The notes below the pieces were generated by a model, which had not been told where the DNA came from, searched no databases, and was given only the letters and a program-made list of their open reading frames with translations. Shown here in pieces: positions 53,308 to 63,042 of a stretch of DNA of 64,000 nt. Source of the stretch: Ureibacillus yapensis (GTDB taxonomy: Bacteria; Bacillota; Bacilli; Bacillales_A; Planococcaceae); NCBI RefSeq assembly GCF_003515775.1, contig NZ_QWEI01000007.1:62001-126000 (forward strand), written 5' to 3'. The stretch's first letter is position 1, and every line of letters begins with the position of its first letter. The position numbers and the translations under genes are program-made.

Positions 53308-54162
53308 ATGTACTTTTATAAAGAAGATTTAATCAATATCATCATTCCGGATAAGCCCGACCCTGCAGCTGCCAAAGTGCTGCAAGAAACACTTGGCGGA
53401 CGGTTTGGCGAGATGCGGACAATGATGCAATTCTCATTCCAGAGCGCAAATTTCCGCGGCAAAGCGAAGCAATATCGAGATTTGATTCGGGGCATCTTTC
53501 TGGAGGAAATCAGTCACGTTGAACTTGTTCAAACAACAATCAACCAATTATTAAATGGGGCAGGAGAATCAGATCCAGGAAATGCCGGCCAGGATCAGGC
53601 CCCATTGGATGAAGCCATCAAGCATGCAAATCCACATCACTTTATCATGGGCGCACAAAGTTCATTGCCTGTCGATGCGGCAGGAAATCCGTGGATGGGG
53701 AATTATGTTTACAGCCACGGTAATTTAGTAGCTGATTTGCTCGACAACCTTGTGCTAGAGTCGACGGGTGTTCTACAAAAAACCAGAATATATGAAATGA
53801 GTTCCAATAAAACGTTTAGAGAAACATTGGCATTCTTGATTGTACGTGATAATGCCCATCAAAACGCTTTTGCAAAAGCCCTTGAAACACTGGGCGTTGA
53901 CTGGGGAAAAGTGCTCCCTATTCCGAATTATGATATCAATAAATATCCCGAGTGCCAAAAATATATTGATATGGGCTTCCATAATGCCTTCTTTAACTTC
54001 AGGCTGGACGGGCATCGAGCTGGTGAAATCTTCAACGGTACATCACCAAGCCGAAATGGCGGAGACCTGCGTGTCGTGGAACCTCCTGCACCACACCCGG
54101 TTCCCGAACTGCCGGAAATGCCGAATGAACATAGTCCGGGATTATGGGATTTAAATAATTAA
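53308..54162 (+). CDS. Manganese catalase
   Basis: A 284-residue di-manganese catalase that splits hydrogen peroxide. The four-helix ferritin-like core shows the ligand helices LEEISHVELVQTTIN (Glu and His, about 62-75) and LVIRDNAHQNAFAKAL-type (about 170-185). A C-terminal tail rich in proline (APHPVPELPEMPNEH, about 260-275) follows the core, as in Bacillus homologues such as YdbD and YjqC. AGGGAGG lies 9 bases before the ATG. Confidence 0.9.
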   Translation: MYFYKEDLINIIIPDKPDPAAAKVLQETLGGRFGEMRTMMQFSFQSANFRGKAKQYRDLIRGIFLEEISHVELVQTTINQLLNGAGESDPGNAGQDQAPLDEAIKHANPHHFIMGAQSSLPVDAAGNPWMGNYVYSHGNLVADLLDNLVLESTGVLQKTRIYEMSSNKTFRETLAFLIVRDNAHQNAFAKALETLGVDWGKVLPIPNYDINKYPECQKYIDMGFHNAFFNFRLDGHRAGEIFNGTSPSRNGGDLRVVEPPAPHPVPELPEMPNEHSPGLWDLNN

Positions 54163-54203
54163 AAAAGCGCTGGTCCTTTATAAAAAAGGACCAGCGCTTT
54201 TTA
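54162..54203. terminator. Bidirectional terminator between Mn-catalase and opuCD
   Basis: A long perfect stem, AAAAGCGCTGGTCC with GGACCAGCGCTTTT, with A and T runs on both sides. Confidence 0.92.
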
Positions 54204-54211
54204 TATCAATG

Positions 54212-54901
54212 CTATATCGCAGAAATCGTTTTCTTTTGCTGACGTTTTACAGGGTCCAATCTTCGTTCAATGAAGCCCAATATGATATCCGCCAATATGG
54301 CCATGAACGCTGTCGGCAGCGCCCCGGCTAAAATAATGGCTGTGCCATCGGTTGCATTGGTTCCGCGGATAATAATATCCCCTAAACCTCCCGCACCAAT
54401 AAAGGCGCCAATTGCCGTGATTCCGATGGCTATGACAAGAGCAATGCGAATGCCTGTAATGATGACGGAAAGCGATAAAGGCAGCTCCACCATATATAAT
54501 ACTTGCCACTTCGTCATCCCCATACCCCGTCCGGCATCCGTAATACTTTTATTAATTGTTTTAATGCCAACATACGTGTTTTTAATTATAGGCAGCAAGG
54601 AATAGAAAAATACCGTTACAACAACCGTTGTTTTCCCTAGTCCCAGGACAAGCATTAAAATCGCCATCAATGCTAAAGCGGGAATCGTCTGGATAATGTT
54701 AGCAAGAGTAATGACAATCCCCGATAGCTTGCCAAATTTTGAAATTAGAATGCCTAGGGGAATTCCGACAATTGCTGCCAGCAATACACCATAAATCGAT
54801 ATTAAAAAGTGATCGATAAACTGGCCAAACACATACCAGCCGTTTGCCTGCATATAGTAAAAAAATTGTTCCGTTGTAGACAATTGAGATAGATCCTGCA
54901 T
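54212..54901 (-). CDS. opuCD: Osmoprotectant ABC transporter permease OpuCD
   Basis: A 229-residue permease with about five to six membrane helices, the last gene of the operon. GRGMGMTKWQVLYMVELPLS (about 120-140) is the cytoplasmic coupling loop, and [19 protein letters not shown] (about 170-190) is typical of the OpuB/OpuC permeases. Its ATG overlaps the opuCC stop by one base. Confidence 0.9.
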   Translation of the reverse strand: MQDLSQLSTTEQFFYYMQANGWYVFGQFIDHFLISIYGVLLAAIVGIPLGILISKFGKLSGIVITLANIIQTIPALALMAILMLVLGLGKTTVVVTVFFYSLLPIIKNTYVGIKTINKSITDAGRGMGMTKWQVLYMVELPLSLSVIITGIRIALVIAIGITAIGAFIGAGGLGDIIIRGTNATDGTAIILAGALPTAFMAILADIILGFIERRLDPVKRQQKKTISAI

Positions 54902-55818
54902 TATTTATCACCTCCAGCGAAGTAATTATTTTCAACCAAGAATTGTTCCGCTACCACAGCGGGTTCCATCAAGTTATTATCCGCCTGGTAATTCAACTTT
55001 TGCATCGTCTCCGTTGAGATTTGGCCAACCAAGCGCTCAACCGCCTTCCGAACTTCCGGCTTTTCTTCCAACAACTCTGTATCGGCAAACGGACTTGCAT
55101 CGTATGGAGGGAAGAAGCGTAAATTATCTTCAAGAATCACTAAATCATAAGAAGCAATCCGTCCATCTGTCGTATACCCCAGAACAACATCCAGTTCACC
55201 GGAGTTCACCGCGTCGTAAACCAAACCAATTTGCATCGGGTACGTACGTGAAAAGTCGAATCCATACTCTTCCACGAACGCTTTATACCCATCTCCTTCA
55301 CGGTTCATCCAAGAGGTATCAACACCCGCTTCGAGCTCGCTTGCGACGGAAGCTAAATCACTGATTGTTTTTAAATTATACTTTTCTGCTGTTTCCTTTG
55401 TTACCATAAAGGCATACGTATTTTCGAATCCATAGGAATCAAAGAAAGTTTGGTTATAGCGCTTTGCAAATTCTTTTTGTACAAAGTCCATAGCTTTTTT
55501 TGGATCCTTTATTGGTTCCGCCTGCAAAGCTCCTGTTAAATCGGTACCGGTATAACGGGTAGCCGCCATATTGGCATCTCCATTTATCATGGCTTGGTGA
55601 ACAACTGTACTCGTACCTAAGTTGTTGATAATTTCAACCTCTTCATCTGTATAATGCTCAATCATGCCTTTCATGATATGAGCAATAATTTGGGATTCTG
55701 TTGTCACCACCGACGCGATTTTAATCGTTTCTTCATCTTCTTTGCCAAGCATGGAGCAGCCGCCCATTACCAGCGCCACCACTGCTGCCAAAGCCAAAAG
55801 GAGTCTTTTTCTCATCAT
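54901..55818 (-). CDS. opuCC: Osmoprotectant-binding lipoprotein OpuCC
   Basis: A 305-residue lipoprotein (MGGC lipobox near residue 20). After the anchor, [40 protein letters not shown] and [10 protein letters not shown] are the OpuC/ProX-type blocks for quaternary ammonium ligands (glycine betaine, choline, carnitine, ectoine). The start is one of two adjacent ATGs (55818 or 55815) after AGAAGGGGG. It overlaps the opuCB stop. Confidence 0.9.
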   Translation of the reverse strand: MMRKRLLLALAAVVALVMGGCSMLGKEDEETIKIASVVTTESQIIAHIMKGMIEHYTDEEVEIINNLGTSTVVHQAMINGDANMAATRYTGTDLTGALQAEPIKDPKKAMDFVQKEFAKRYNQTFFDSYGFENTYAFMVTKETAEKYNLKTISDLASVASELEAGVDTSWMNREGDGYKAFVEEYGFDFSRTYPMQIGLVYDAVNSGELDVVLGYTTDGRIASYDLVILEDNLRFFPPYDASPFADTELLEEKPEVRKAVERLVGQISTETMQKLNYQADNNLMEPAVVAEQFLVENNYFAGGDK

Positions 55819-56459
55819 AAGCGACCCCCTTCTATTCTCAAGCCTTTTGGTGTTACCCATCTTTCAAGTTTTGATAGCAGGAAGTCCGCCAACAAAGCCA
55901 ATACCGTTACAATGATGGCACCACCGATAATTAATTCGGCTTTATATAAATTCAACCCGTTAAATATAAAGTCACCAAGACCGCCTGCACCAATGTAGGA
56001 TGCAAGTGTTGCCCAAGCAATTACATACACTGCCGAAAGTCGGATTCCCGACATAATCACAGGAATGGCCAAGGGAAGTTCCACCAAGCGAATGGATTGC
56101 AGCGGCGTCATTCCCATGGCGATTCCGGCTCCTTTTGTATTTTCATTAACGGAACGCATTCCGATAAACGTATTGTTCAATATTGGCAACAAGGAATAGA
56201 TACAAAGGGCAATAATCGCCGGAACCTTTCCAACGCCGAAAAAGGGAATCATCAGGGCAAGCAGCGCTAAAGAAGGCACCGTTTGAAGAACACTAGTAAT
56301 ACTTAATACGATTTTCGAAAGATACTTTGTTTTTGATAGAAGAATGCCGATAGGAACGGCAATCACTACTCCTAAAAGCAAGGCAATCATGGAAATATAA
56401 AAATGCTCCCAAGTTTTCAATAGAATTTCAGAGCTGTTTTCAGTGAAAAAGGCAATCAT
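55815..56459 (-). CDS. opuCB: Osmoprotectant ABC transporter permease OpuCB
   Basis: A 214-residue permease. The coupling loop is [20 protein letters not shown] (about 110-130), and [15 protein letters not shown] (about 160-175) is the conserved C-terminal block. It pairs with OpuCD. It overlaps opuCA by four bases and opuCC by four. Confidence 0.9.
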   Translation of the reverse strand: MIAFFTENSSEILLKTWEHFYISMIALLLGVVIAVPIGILLSKTKYLSKIVLSITSVLQTVPSLALLALMIPFFGVGKVPAIIALCIYSLLPILNNTFIGMRSVNENTKGAGIAMGMTPLQSIRLVELPLAIPVIMSGIRLSAVYVIAWATLASYIGAGGLGDFIFNGLNLYKAELIIGGAIIVTVLALLADFLLSKLERWVTPKGLRIEGGRL

Positions 56460-57610
56460 TCAAGGATCAACTCCTTTTTCTCTTGCACGTCTTCTTCGTC
56501 TCCCCAAATTGTGTCATAGACAATGTCCACAATATTTGCGCGGGTAATCAAACCAACCAAGCGATGATCTTCATCGACAACAGGGATATTTTTTAAGTTA
56601 CGCTTTAAAATTCTGCGTACAGAATCTTGTAATTTAGAACCGGTTTTCACGTAGAAGATTTCTTTTTCATAACATTCAGAAACACTTTTTTTCGTCTTTC
56701 GCGCACCAGTAAAGCTTTCTACATCTAAATATCCTTGCAGTCGATGATCGCCGTCCGTAACAAATAGCGTATCTACCCGCTTTTCCACCATTAAACGAAT
56801 AGCTTCGTCCAAGCTTTTTTCAATCGTGATGGAGATGGGTTTAATCATTACTTCGTCTACGGTTTTAACATTGGGTTTTTGTTGTATGAGTCGATGTGAA
56901 CCAATAAATTCTTTTACAAAGTCATTAGCTGGGGCTGCTAATATGTTATCAGGGGTATCAAATTGAACAAGTTTGCCTTCATGCATAATCGCAATTCTGT
57001 CTGCCAACTTAATGGCTTCATCCATATCATGCGTTACAAAAATAACCGTCTTGTTCAGACGCTGCTGAAGGTCCTTAATCAAATCTTGCAACGTATCCCG
57101 GGTAATCGGGTCCAGTGCACCAAATGGTTCATCCATCAGAATAATGTCTTGATTGGCAGCAAGCGCACGCAATACTCCAATTCGCTGCTGCTGGCCACCT
57201 GATAGCTGCGCAGGATAATAATCCAAGTAAGAAGTCGGCAAATTGACAAGTTCAATCAAACGACGAGCCGTTTCATCTTTCTTTTCTTTTGACCATTTCA
57301 ACAAATGCGGGACCAGCGTAATATTGTCGCGAATCGTCATATGGGGCATTAATCCGATTTGTTGAATCACATAACCAATGCTTCTTCTTAACGTAACGGC
57401 ATTCATCTTCGTTAAATCCTTGCCGTTTAGGGTTATCTTCCCACTGGTAGGTTCAACCATCCGATTGATCATTCTCAGCGCGGTTGTTTTCCCGCTGCCA
57501 CTTGTACCAATAAATGCAATAAATTCCCCTTCTTTTATATCCAAGTTTAATTTGTCGACAGCAACTTTGCCGCCTCTATAAATTTTTGATAGATTTTCAA
57601 TTTCAAGCAT
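56456..57610 (-). CDS. opuCA: Osmoprotectant ABC transporter ATPase OpuCA
   Basis: A 384-residue ATPase. Walker A is GTSGSGKTT (about 35-43), the signature LSGGQQQR (about 135-142), Walker [14 protein letters not shown] tandem CBS pair follows (about 250-375; [20 protein letters not shown] and [20 protein letters not shown]), which in OpuC of Listeria and Staphylococcus binds c-di-AMP. The start at 57610 has AAGGAG 11 bases upstream, slightly far. A GTG 7 codons earlier is open but lacks a site. Confidence 0.92.
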   Translation of the reverse strand: MLEIENLSKIYRGGKVAVDKLNLDIKEGEFIAFIGTSGSGKTTALRMINRMVEPTSGKITLNGKDLTKMNAVTLRRSIGYVIQQIGLMPHMTIRDNITLVPHLLKWSKEKKDETARRLIELVNLPTSYLDYYPAQLSGGQQQRIGVLRALAANQDIILMDEPFGALDPITRDTLQDLIKDLQQRLNKTVIFVTHDMDEAIKLADRIAIMHEGKLVQFDTPDNILAAPANDFVKEFIGSHRLIQQKPNVKTVDEVMIKPISITIEKSLDEAIRLMVEKRVDTLFVTDGDHRLQGYLDVESFTGARKTKKSVSECYEKEIFYVKTGSKLQDSVRRILKRNLKNIPVVDEDHRLVGLITRANIVDIVYDTIWGDEEDVQEKKELILE

Positions 57611-58037
57611 TCTATATAACTCTCCTTCCACCTTTAATGTTACAGGGGTTCAATTGCGAATCAAACGATAATCCACTTTTCAAGATGTAATTGTGTCTAT
57701 TTATCGAATTTTTTATTTAAATTATCTGACAAAAACCTGCTTTATTTTCACAAGAAACTCCCGCCCATCCCCTTCTGCGTAAACATTTAGAGGGAGTTCA
57801 GGAAATTCCAGAATAAATCAGGGAAAGACAAATTATCTGAATATTTGAACTTCAATGACTTGACAGACTAAATTGCATTTTAATAGAAAATTTATCTATT
57901 AAATAGCAAATTCGCTTGCTTTGTTACTTGCTTGCTTGATAACCTATACCCCTTTTCAAAAATTTTAATCCTATATGAAAATCTCAAAAATTAGGATACT
58001 ATTAACTTAATATGTAAAAAGGAGGAATTAGGAAAGG
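57611..58037. other. Divergent intergenic region between opuCA and the M14 gene
   Basis: 427 AT-rich bases without a coding frame. A TTGACA at 57860-57865 on the plus strand with a weak TAGAAA 18 bases on is a possible promoter. I could not find a convincing operator. Confidence 0.35.
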
Positions 58038-60602
58038 ATGTTAAAAAACAGGGAAGTCGGTCGATTGTTGTCCTCTTGGATGATTATTATTTTCTTAAGC
58101 TGTTCAGCACTTTTAATGGGATTCCCGGCAAACGCACAAGCGGCAGCGGATGTTCCTGTCCCTACGGCAAATCCGTCTAAACCACAAGTGCTTCCATCAA
58201 GCAGCGAAGCCTCATTAAATCAATCCGTCAGCAACCTGGAACAAAATAAGATTGAAAACCTCATAAAAGGCCAGCGCTATAAAATTAAGTTTATAAAGGC
58301 ATACATAGAAGGTTCTCTTACTATCGAGGAAAATGCTGAGCTGATTGGCACCGCCACAGCGGAAAATACACTGGAAGTGGCTATTGGGCAAAGAAAGGTT
58401 TCGATTGATGCAAATTTGGTGGAAATCATCGATACTGCCGAACAAACGATCAATAATGGCATTGATTATGCAGCAACAAAAGAGACCTTCACTATTTTCA
58501 AAGATGTTGAACAAGCTGTCCCATTCATCATCGGTACATCAGCTGAGACATTCAAAGTACTGGAAAAAGGCCAGCAGGTATGGGGCGTGGAAGTTGGAAA
58601 TCTAAAAGCCTACTTACCGAAGTCCATGATTCAGGAAGAAAGCCAAAGTCCGAATATTGATCAACCGATTGACACTCGAAACGATATTATTCAACTAAAA
58701 GAAAACAGCAAAATTTATGCCAACAGCGATTTAACCGAAGTTGCTGAAGAGATTGAAAAAGCTGCGCGAATGCCTATTTTGGAGATTAGCGGCAGCAATT
58801 ATGTCGTTCAACTTGGACAAACCATCGGCTATGTACCAATTTCATCAACAACCGGCAAATTTACGGTTAAGCTTAATCCGAAGGCAAAGCTCTATAACAA
58901 TACGAGTAAATCAAAAGTGATGGCAGTGAATAGCAATTCTTCAGCAGTCTACACCGTTTCAAGCGTTGCCAGTGACCATCAGTTCTTTATAATCGATTTT
59001 GGATCAACGGAAGTTTATGTTGAGTATGCAGATCTAACATTTACCGAAGATGCTATCGCTTCTGCGGATCACACACGCAACGACCATGTAACAACTAAAG
59101 AAGGCTTCACATTATACAGGGAAGCAAGTAACCGGACACCGTTGATAACAAATGGTGCGGACAACCAAAAGCTGAAAGTGGCAGGAACATTAGGCCAAAA
59201 CTATATCGTCCACCTTGGTGAAACAGTCGCCTATCTACCTGCTAAATATGCAAAAAGTTATGGCTTAAACAAAGAAATTTCGACTAGTGGAAGCGCTGTT
59301 TTATACAAGAAAGTAAAAGACTCGTATTATCCGCTAGGAACATTGAAAAATGGCTTTACATTCAAACCGACTTCATCCAATTCCAAATACGACTTATTCA
59401 CAAAAGATAAAGTGACCTATGCTGTGAAAAAAAGCGATAGCTTACCAACGAATCAATCACTTGCATTGACACCGAAGAAGAAGGCAGTGTATCCGATCAC
59501 GTTATATCCGGAAAAAAATATTGTTGTTTATGATGTGAAAGGAAATCAAATCGGTGCTCTTTACAAAGGCAAAGCTGTTGATTTACTGGGCATTTCGGAA
59601 AATGACAATAAAGCAAAGATTAATTTCATGGGACAGCTTGCCGAGGTGAAATTCAACGAGCTTTACCATAAAGATATCGTCAATGGAAAATCAACTATTT
59701 CCCATGCCAAAATGAACTATTATATGGAGGTATTCTCGCTGCTTTATCCAGAGTTTACAGAACGGGAAGTCATTGGGTATTCGGCGGAAGGACGAGCGAT
59801 TCCTGCCCTTCGCGTAGGGAACGGCAAGAAGGAAATTATAATGGATGCTTCTTTCCATGCGCGTGAGTATATGACCACGAATGTATTACTTGAAATGATT
59901 GATACGTATAGTTACTCATACAATCGCAATGCCGTGTTCAGCAACTGGAATGTAAAGAAAACATTGGACCAGGTTTCCATCTGGTTTTTACCGATGATGA
60001 ATCCGGATGGCGTCATGCTTGTCCAGCAAGGGATCAGTGCGCTAAAAAATCCAGTTAACATTAAGTATGCCAAAACGTATGCAAAGAATGGTTCATTTAA
60101 AAGCTGGAAAGCCAATGGCCGCGGGGTGGATTTAAACCAAAACTTCGGTGGCCAAAGCTGGGAGAAAATTAAAACGAAAAAAGCCTACCGCAACTATAAA
60201 GGCCCATCTCCTTTTTCGGAACCAGAGACAAAGGCATTTATAAGCTTTGTCAACAAACATCAATTTAAAACGAATCTATCCTACCATTCCTCGGGAAGCA
60301 TCATCTACTGGGGAGGGGTTCAAACAAGCAGCGAGCTTGCACGGGATCGCAAGCTTGTCAATAAAATTGCCAACTTAACAGGCTACATGCCGATTAAACC
60401 AAAAGGTCCTACCTATAATTACAAATACGGATCCGGCAACTCCACTGCTTGGATCATTAAAGAAAAACGAATTCCTGCTTTAACAATTGAAATCGCCACA
60501 TACCAAGGCGAACAACCTGTCAATTTAAGCCAATGGACATCCATCTGGAATAAAAACAAAACCGTTGGACTAAACGGCGCCAAAGAAGCCGCTTCTAGAT
60601 AG
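58038..60602 (+). CDS. Secreted M14 zinc carboxypeptidase with long N-terminal repeat region
   Basis: An 854-residue exported protein. A signal peptide (about 1-36, ending AQA-A) is followed by about 530 residues of repeated beta-rich segments (themes like LYREASNRTPLI and VHLGETVAYLPAKY), which look like SH3-type or wall-associated repeats. The M14 peptidase domain spans about 570-854. Zinc ligands are in SFHAREYM (His, Glu near 607-610) and LSYHSSGS (His near 750). The substrate-binding arginine and asparagine are in RGVDLNQNFGG, and the catalytic glutamate in TIEIATYQ (near 817). It probably trims peptides or peptidoglycan stems outside the cell. The start has GGAGGAATTAGGAAAGG upstream. 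The repeat array begins right at its stop codon. Confidence 0.88.
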   Translation: MLKNREVGRLLSSWMIIIFLSCSALLMGFPANAQAAADVPVPTANPSKPQVLPSSSEASLNQSVSNLEQNKIENLIKGQRYKIKFIKAYIEGSLTIEENAELIGTATAENTLEVAIGQRKVSIDANLVEIIDTAEQTINNGIDYAATKETFTIFKDVEQAVPFIIGTSAETFKVLEKGQQVWGVEVGNLKAYLPKSMIQEESQSPNIDQPIDTRNDIIQLKENSKIYANSDLTEVAEEIEKAARMPILEISGSNYVVQLGQTIGYVPISSTTGKFTVKLNPKAKLYNNTSKSKVMAVNSNSSAVYTVSSVASDHQFFIIDFGSTEVYVEYADLTFTEDAIASADHTRNDHVTTKEGFTLYREASNRTPLITNGADNQKLKVAGTLGQNYIVHLGETVAYLPAKYAKSYGLNKEISTSGSAVLYKKVKDSYYPLGTLKNGFTFKPTSSNSKYDLFTKDKVTYAVKKSDSLPTNQSLALTPKKKAVYPITLYPEKNIVVYDVKGNQIGALYKGKAVDLLGISENDNKAKINFMGQLAEVKFNELYHKDIVNGKSTISHAKMNYYMEVFSLLYPEFTEREVIGYSAEGRAIPALRVGNGKKEIIMDASFHAREYMTTNVLLEMIDTYSYSYNRNAVFSNWNVKKTLDQVSIWFLPMMNPDGVMLVQQGISALKNPVNIKYAKTYAKNGSFKSWKANGRGVDLNQNFGGQSWEKIKTKKAYRNYKGPSPFSEPETKAFISFVNKHQFKTNLSYHSSGSIIYWGGVQTSSELARDRKLVNKIANLTGYMPIKPKGPTYNYKYGSGNSTAWIIKEKRIPALTIEIATYQGEQPVNLSQWTSIWNKNKTVGLNGAKEAASR

Positions 60603-61352
60603 AAAAGCGGAGAACGCCCGTTTAGCCCCGACTAGCGTTGGAGACTCCGACAAGAAGGCGTTTTTTGCCTTCGTAGGAGGAGTCGAAACGCTCGAGGGGC
60701 TGGCGTTCGCAGCTGGACATCAGAAAAGCGTAAGCGCCCCGCTAGCCCCGACAAGCGCTGGCCGACAACAACGCTACGTCGTGTAGCATTGTCGGCACTT
60801 GCACATCCATGTGCGGCGGAAGGCCCGAATCGAAAGCGTCTTTTCAGCTTTCGACCGAGGGACTGAAGCGACTCGAGGGGCTGGGCGCTGAAGCTGGACA
60901 ATAAGAAAAGCGTAGGACGCCCGTTTAGCCCCGACTAGCGTTGGAGACTCCGACAAGAAGGCGCTTTATGCCTTCGTAGGAGGAGTCGAAACGCTCGAGG
61001 GGCTGGCGTTCGCAGCTGGACATCAGAAAAGCGTAAGCGCCCCGCTAGCCCCGACAAGCGCTGGCCGACAACAACGCTACGTCGTGTAGCATTGTCGGCA
61101 CTTGCACATCCATGTGCGGCGGAAGGCCCGAATCGAAAGCGTCTTTTCAGCTTTCGACCGAGGGACTGAAGCGACTCGAGGGGCTGGGCGCTGAAGCTGG
61201 ACAATAAGAAAAGCGTAGGACGCCCGTTTAGCCCCGACTAGCGTTGGAGACTCCGACAAGAAGGCGCTTTATGCCTTCGTAGGAGGAGTCGAAACGCTCG
61301 AGGGGCTGGCGTTCGCAGCTGGACAATACGAAAGCGGAGGACGCCCTATCCA
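60602..61352. repeat. GC-rich ABABA palindromic repeat array
   Basis: Two unit types alternate: A (about 121 bp, starting at 60602, 60905, 61208) and B (about 182 bp, starting at 60723 and 61026), giving a 303-bp period, plus a truncated unit at about 61330. All units begin GAAAAGCG and end near GCTGGACA. Each has complementary ends (AGCCCC with GGGGCT) and inner hairpins, such as the CCGACAA...TTGTCGG stem in B and GACTCC...GGAGTC in A. B1 and B2 appear identical by eye, and A2 and A3 are identical. GC content is far above the neighbours. Long minus-strand frames inside are by-products of the repeats. Confidence 0.92.
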
Positions 61353-61365
61353 TAACAACATTTCT

Positions 61366-61414
61366 GCTCCTGCAATGCCACATTATCATCACCATCGCAG
61401 GAGCACTTTTATTT
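61366..61414 (+). terminator. Terminator downstream of the repeat array, presumably of the M14 gene
   Basis: GCTCCTGC (61366-61373) pairs with GCAGGAGC (61397-61404), then ACTTTTATTT. It is the only terminator on this strand after the carboxypeptidase gene. Confidence 0.6.
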
Positions 61415-61426
61415 CAAAAAAACTTA

Positions 61427-62266
61427 TCATAGATGAAATTCCGTGTTTTTCAGTATTTCTTTGGAAGGAATTTTATATAAAGCCTGCTGCTGAATCAGTC
61501 CATTCTGTTTCAGGAAAGATTGCACAATCTGGTAGCCTAAACAATAGCCAATCCATTTCGGCAAACCTTCCTCTTCATTTCCAAATAAAAAAATTTGGTG
61601 CCGATCCACTCCCTCTAAGCGTAAATGGTTAACAAAATACTTTCTCCACAAAGAAACTCCTTCTTCTTGTGAATACCATTTTGTCCAGGGAGATAACCAA
61701 GTCTCACCGTATAATTCTTCTACAGCGCTTTCCGCCATGCCTTCAATCAATAAAGAATCCAGCAGCTCCATCTCTTGATGGGCTTTATTCAGAAAAGAAA
61801 GTCTGCACGCATGATGGTATTCATGAGCGAAAAGAGCTTTAAGCTCTATCTCCTCTAATTCCGGCGTCACAAAGAGGAAGATTACATTATTAAATGCAAC
61901 GCCATTCTTTTTTACCTCAAAACCCTCTAAATAAGGTCGTTCCTTTGTTAATGGATATATATAAACCGGTACATCCGGTCCTTTCCATAGATTTTTGAGC
62001 CGCTCGAACTCCTTTTGAATCGTTAACCAGACTTCTATTGCTTTTAAACTCTCGACAACTCCCCTGATTTCCTCGCTCTCAGAAGGATGGAATAACCCCT
62101 GGACCAACAGCTCAAAATGCAAATCTTCCAGTGAAGCGTTGGGGAAATACTCCTTTACGGGGGTACATAAAATTTCCCGATGCAATTCTAGCAACTCTTC
62201 TCCCGTTTTTTCTTTAGACAGATCTATGATTTTATTTAAATACGCAAGAGTATTGATCACCGCCAT
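61427..62266 (-). CDS. DUF2268 putative zinc protease (YjaZ-like)
   Basis: A 279-residue cytoplasmic protein with a zinc-protease motif HEYHH in ALFAHEYHHACRLSF (about 145-160) and a downstream glutamate in LLIEGMAESAVEELYG. The pattern fits the DUF2268 family (YjaZ of Bacillus), whose substrate is unknown. AAAGGAGGAG lies 6 bases before the ATG. No terminator is obvious behind it; the plus-strand hairpin at 61366 lacks a T-run in this direction. Confidence 0.85.
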   Translation of the reverse strand: MAVINTLAYLNKIIDLSKEKTGEELLELHREILCTPVKEYFPNASLEDLHFELLVQGLFHPSESEEIRGVVESLKAIEVWLTIQKEFERLKNLWKGPDVPVYIYPLTKERPYLEGFEVKKNGVAFNNVIFLFVTPELEEIELKALFAHEYHHACRLSFLNKAHQEMELLDSLLIEGMAESAVEELYGETWLSPWTKWYSQEEGVSLWRKYFVNHLRLEGVDRHQIFLFGNEEEGLPKWIGYCLGYQIVQSFLKQNGLIQQQALYKIPSKEILKNTEFHL

Positions 62267-62399
62267 CCGCTCTCCTCCTTTTAAAGATATTACTTTTATA
62301 ATTTATTTCCTTTTCAAATCTATTATTGGACTCTTCACACGTGTGCAAAAAATAAAGATTCATATATTAATGATTAGTCAAGCTAAAGGAGGGAAGAGA

Positions 62400-62645
62400 A
62401 TGCACCCAAAACAGGTTTATGATATGTGTTGCCGAAATATGGGGAAGAGAGCTTACATTATGGAAAAGAACGGCCGCAAGCATGTCGGCAGGATTACCAA
62501 GGTAGATCGGAATATGGTTTGGATTATGCCAGATCGCCGAATGGGCGGTTACGGTATTGGCTTTTGGGGATTTGGTGGGTTAGGAATCGGTATTGCCATT
62601 GGCGCAATCGTCGGTTTTGCACTCGCTCGACCTTACTGGTGGTAG
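62400..62645 (+). CDS. Glycine-rich small protein, 81 residues, unknown
   Basis: An 81-residue protein. The N-terminal half is basic with cysteines (MHPKQVYDMCCRNMGKRAYI, then GRKHVGRITKVDRNMVWIMP), resembling a small beta-barrel. The C-terminal half is a glycine-rich hydrophobic stretch ending ALARPYWW, likely a membrane segment. I do not recognise the family. AAAGGAGGG precedes the ATG and a strong terminator follows. An open frame 87 codons upstream exists but overlaps the antisense protease gene. Confidence 0.65.
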   Translation: MHPKQVYDMCCRNMGKRAYIMEKNGRKHVGRITKVDRNMVWIMPDRRMGGYGIGFWGFGGLGIGIAIGAIVGFALARPYWW

Positions 62646-62659
62646 ATTATTTTGCAAAC

Positions 62660-62702
62660 TAAAAAGAATCTAGTTGGACTCTTTCCAGCTAGATTCTTTT
62701 TC
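62660..62702. terminator. Bidirectional terminator between the glycine-rich gene and arsR
   Basis: 18-bp stem AAAAAGAATCTAGTTGGA with TCCAGCTAGATTCTTTTT (one G-T pair), loop of five. Confidence 0.9.
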
Positions 62703-62709
62703 TATTATG

Positions 62710-63042
62710 TTATTTATTTAACGTATCATTTTCAACAGAATATTTTAGTTTGGTTAATTTGTTATACCAGAATTGTTCATAGTAGGATACCCACTCTTTT
62801 AGTTCTTTTAGGGGTTCAGGCTGAAGATAATAGATTTTCTCCCTCCCATTTTTTTCGCTTCGAACAAGACCGGCTTCGTTTAGGACATTGAGATGCTTTA
62901 CGACAGCCGTACGACTAATGTCGAAATGGGATGACAGTTCAGCAATGGATTGATCCTTTTTGGAGAGCAAGTGCAGGACGCCTCTTCTCGTAGGGTCTGC
63001 TAGCGCTTGGAAGATATCTGTTTTCTGCGCTTCTGTAGGCAT
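62710..63042 (-). CDS. ArsR family transcriptional regulator
   Basis: A 110-residue winged-helix repressor of the ArsR/SmtB type: IFQALADPTRRGVLHLLSKK (about 9-28) and the recognition helix SSHFDISRTAVVKHLNVLNE (about 38-57). No metal-binding cysteines are present in the usual helix, so it is probably not a metal sensor but the kind paired with SRPBCC proteins. Start and stop overlap as TAATG with the SRPBCC gene in front, so both are translated together. Confidence 0.9.
   Translation of the reverse strand: MPTEAQKTDIFQALADPTRRGVLHLLSKKDQSIAELSSHFDISRTAVVKHLNVLNEAGLVRSEKNGREKIYYLQPEPLKELKEWVSYYEQFWYNKLTKLKYSVENDTLNK

Noticed and set aside
60632-61259. Minus-strand open frames of 60-89 codons inside the repeat array, present in near-identical copies
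   Set aside because: They recur with the 303-bp repeat period, have Arg/Ser-rich composition produced by the GC-rich palindromes, and lack ribosome sites.
60602-61352. A CRISPR array as explanation of the regular repeats
   Set aside because: Units are 121 and 182 bp, the stretches between them are themselves repeats rather than unique spacers, and no cas genes are nearby.
62139-62399. Upstream extension of the glycine-rich protein by 87 codons
   Set aside because: It runs antisense through the start of the DUF2268 protease gene; the ATG at 62400 has an ideal AAAGGAGGG site.
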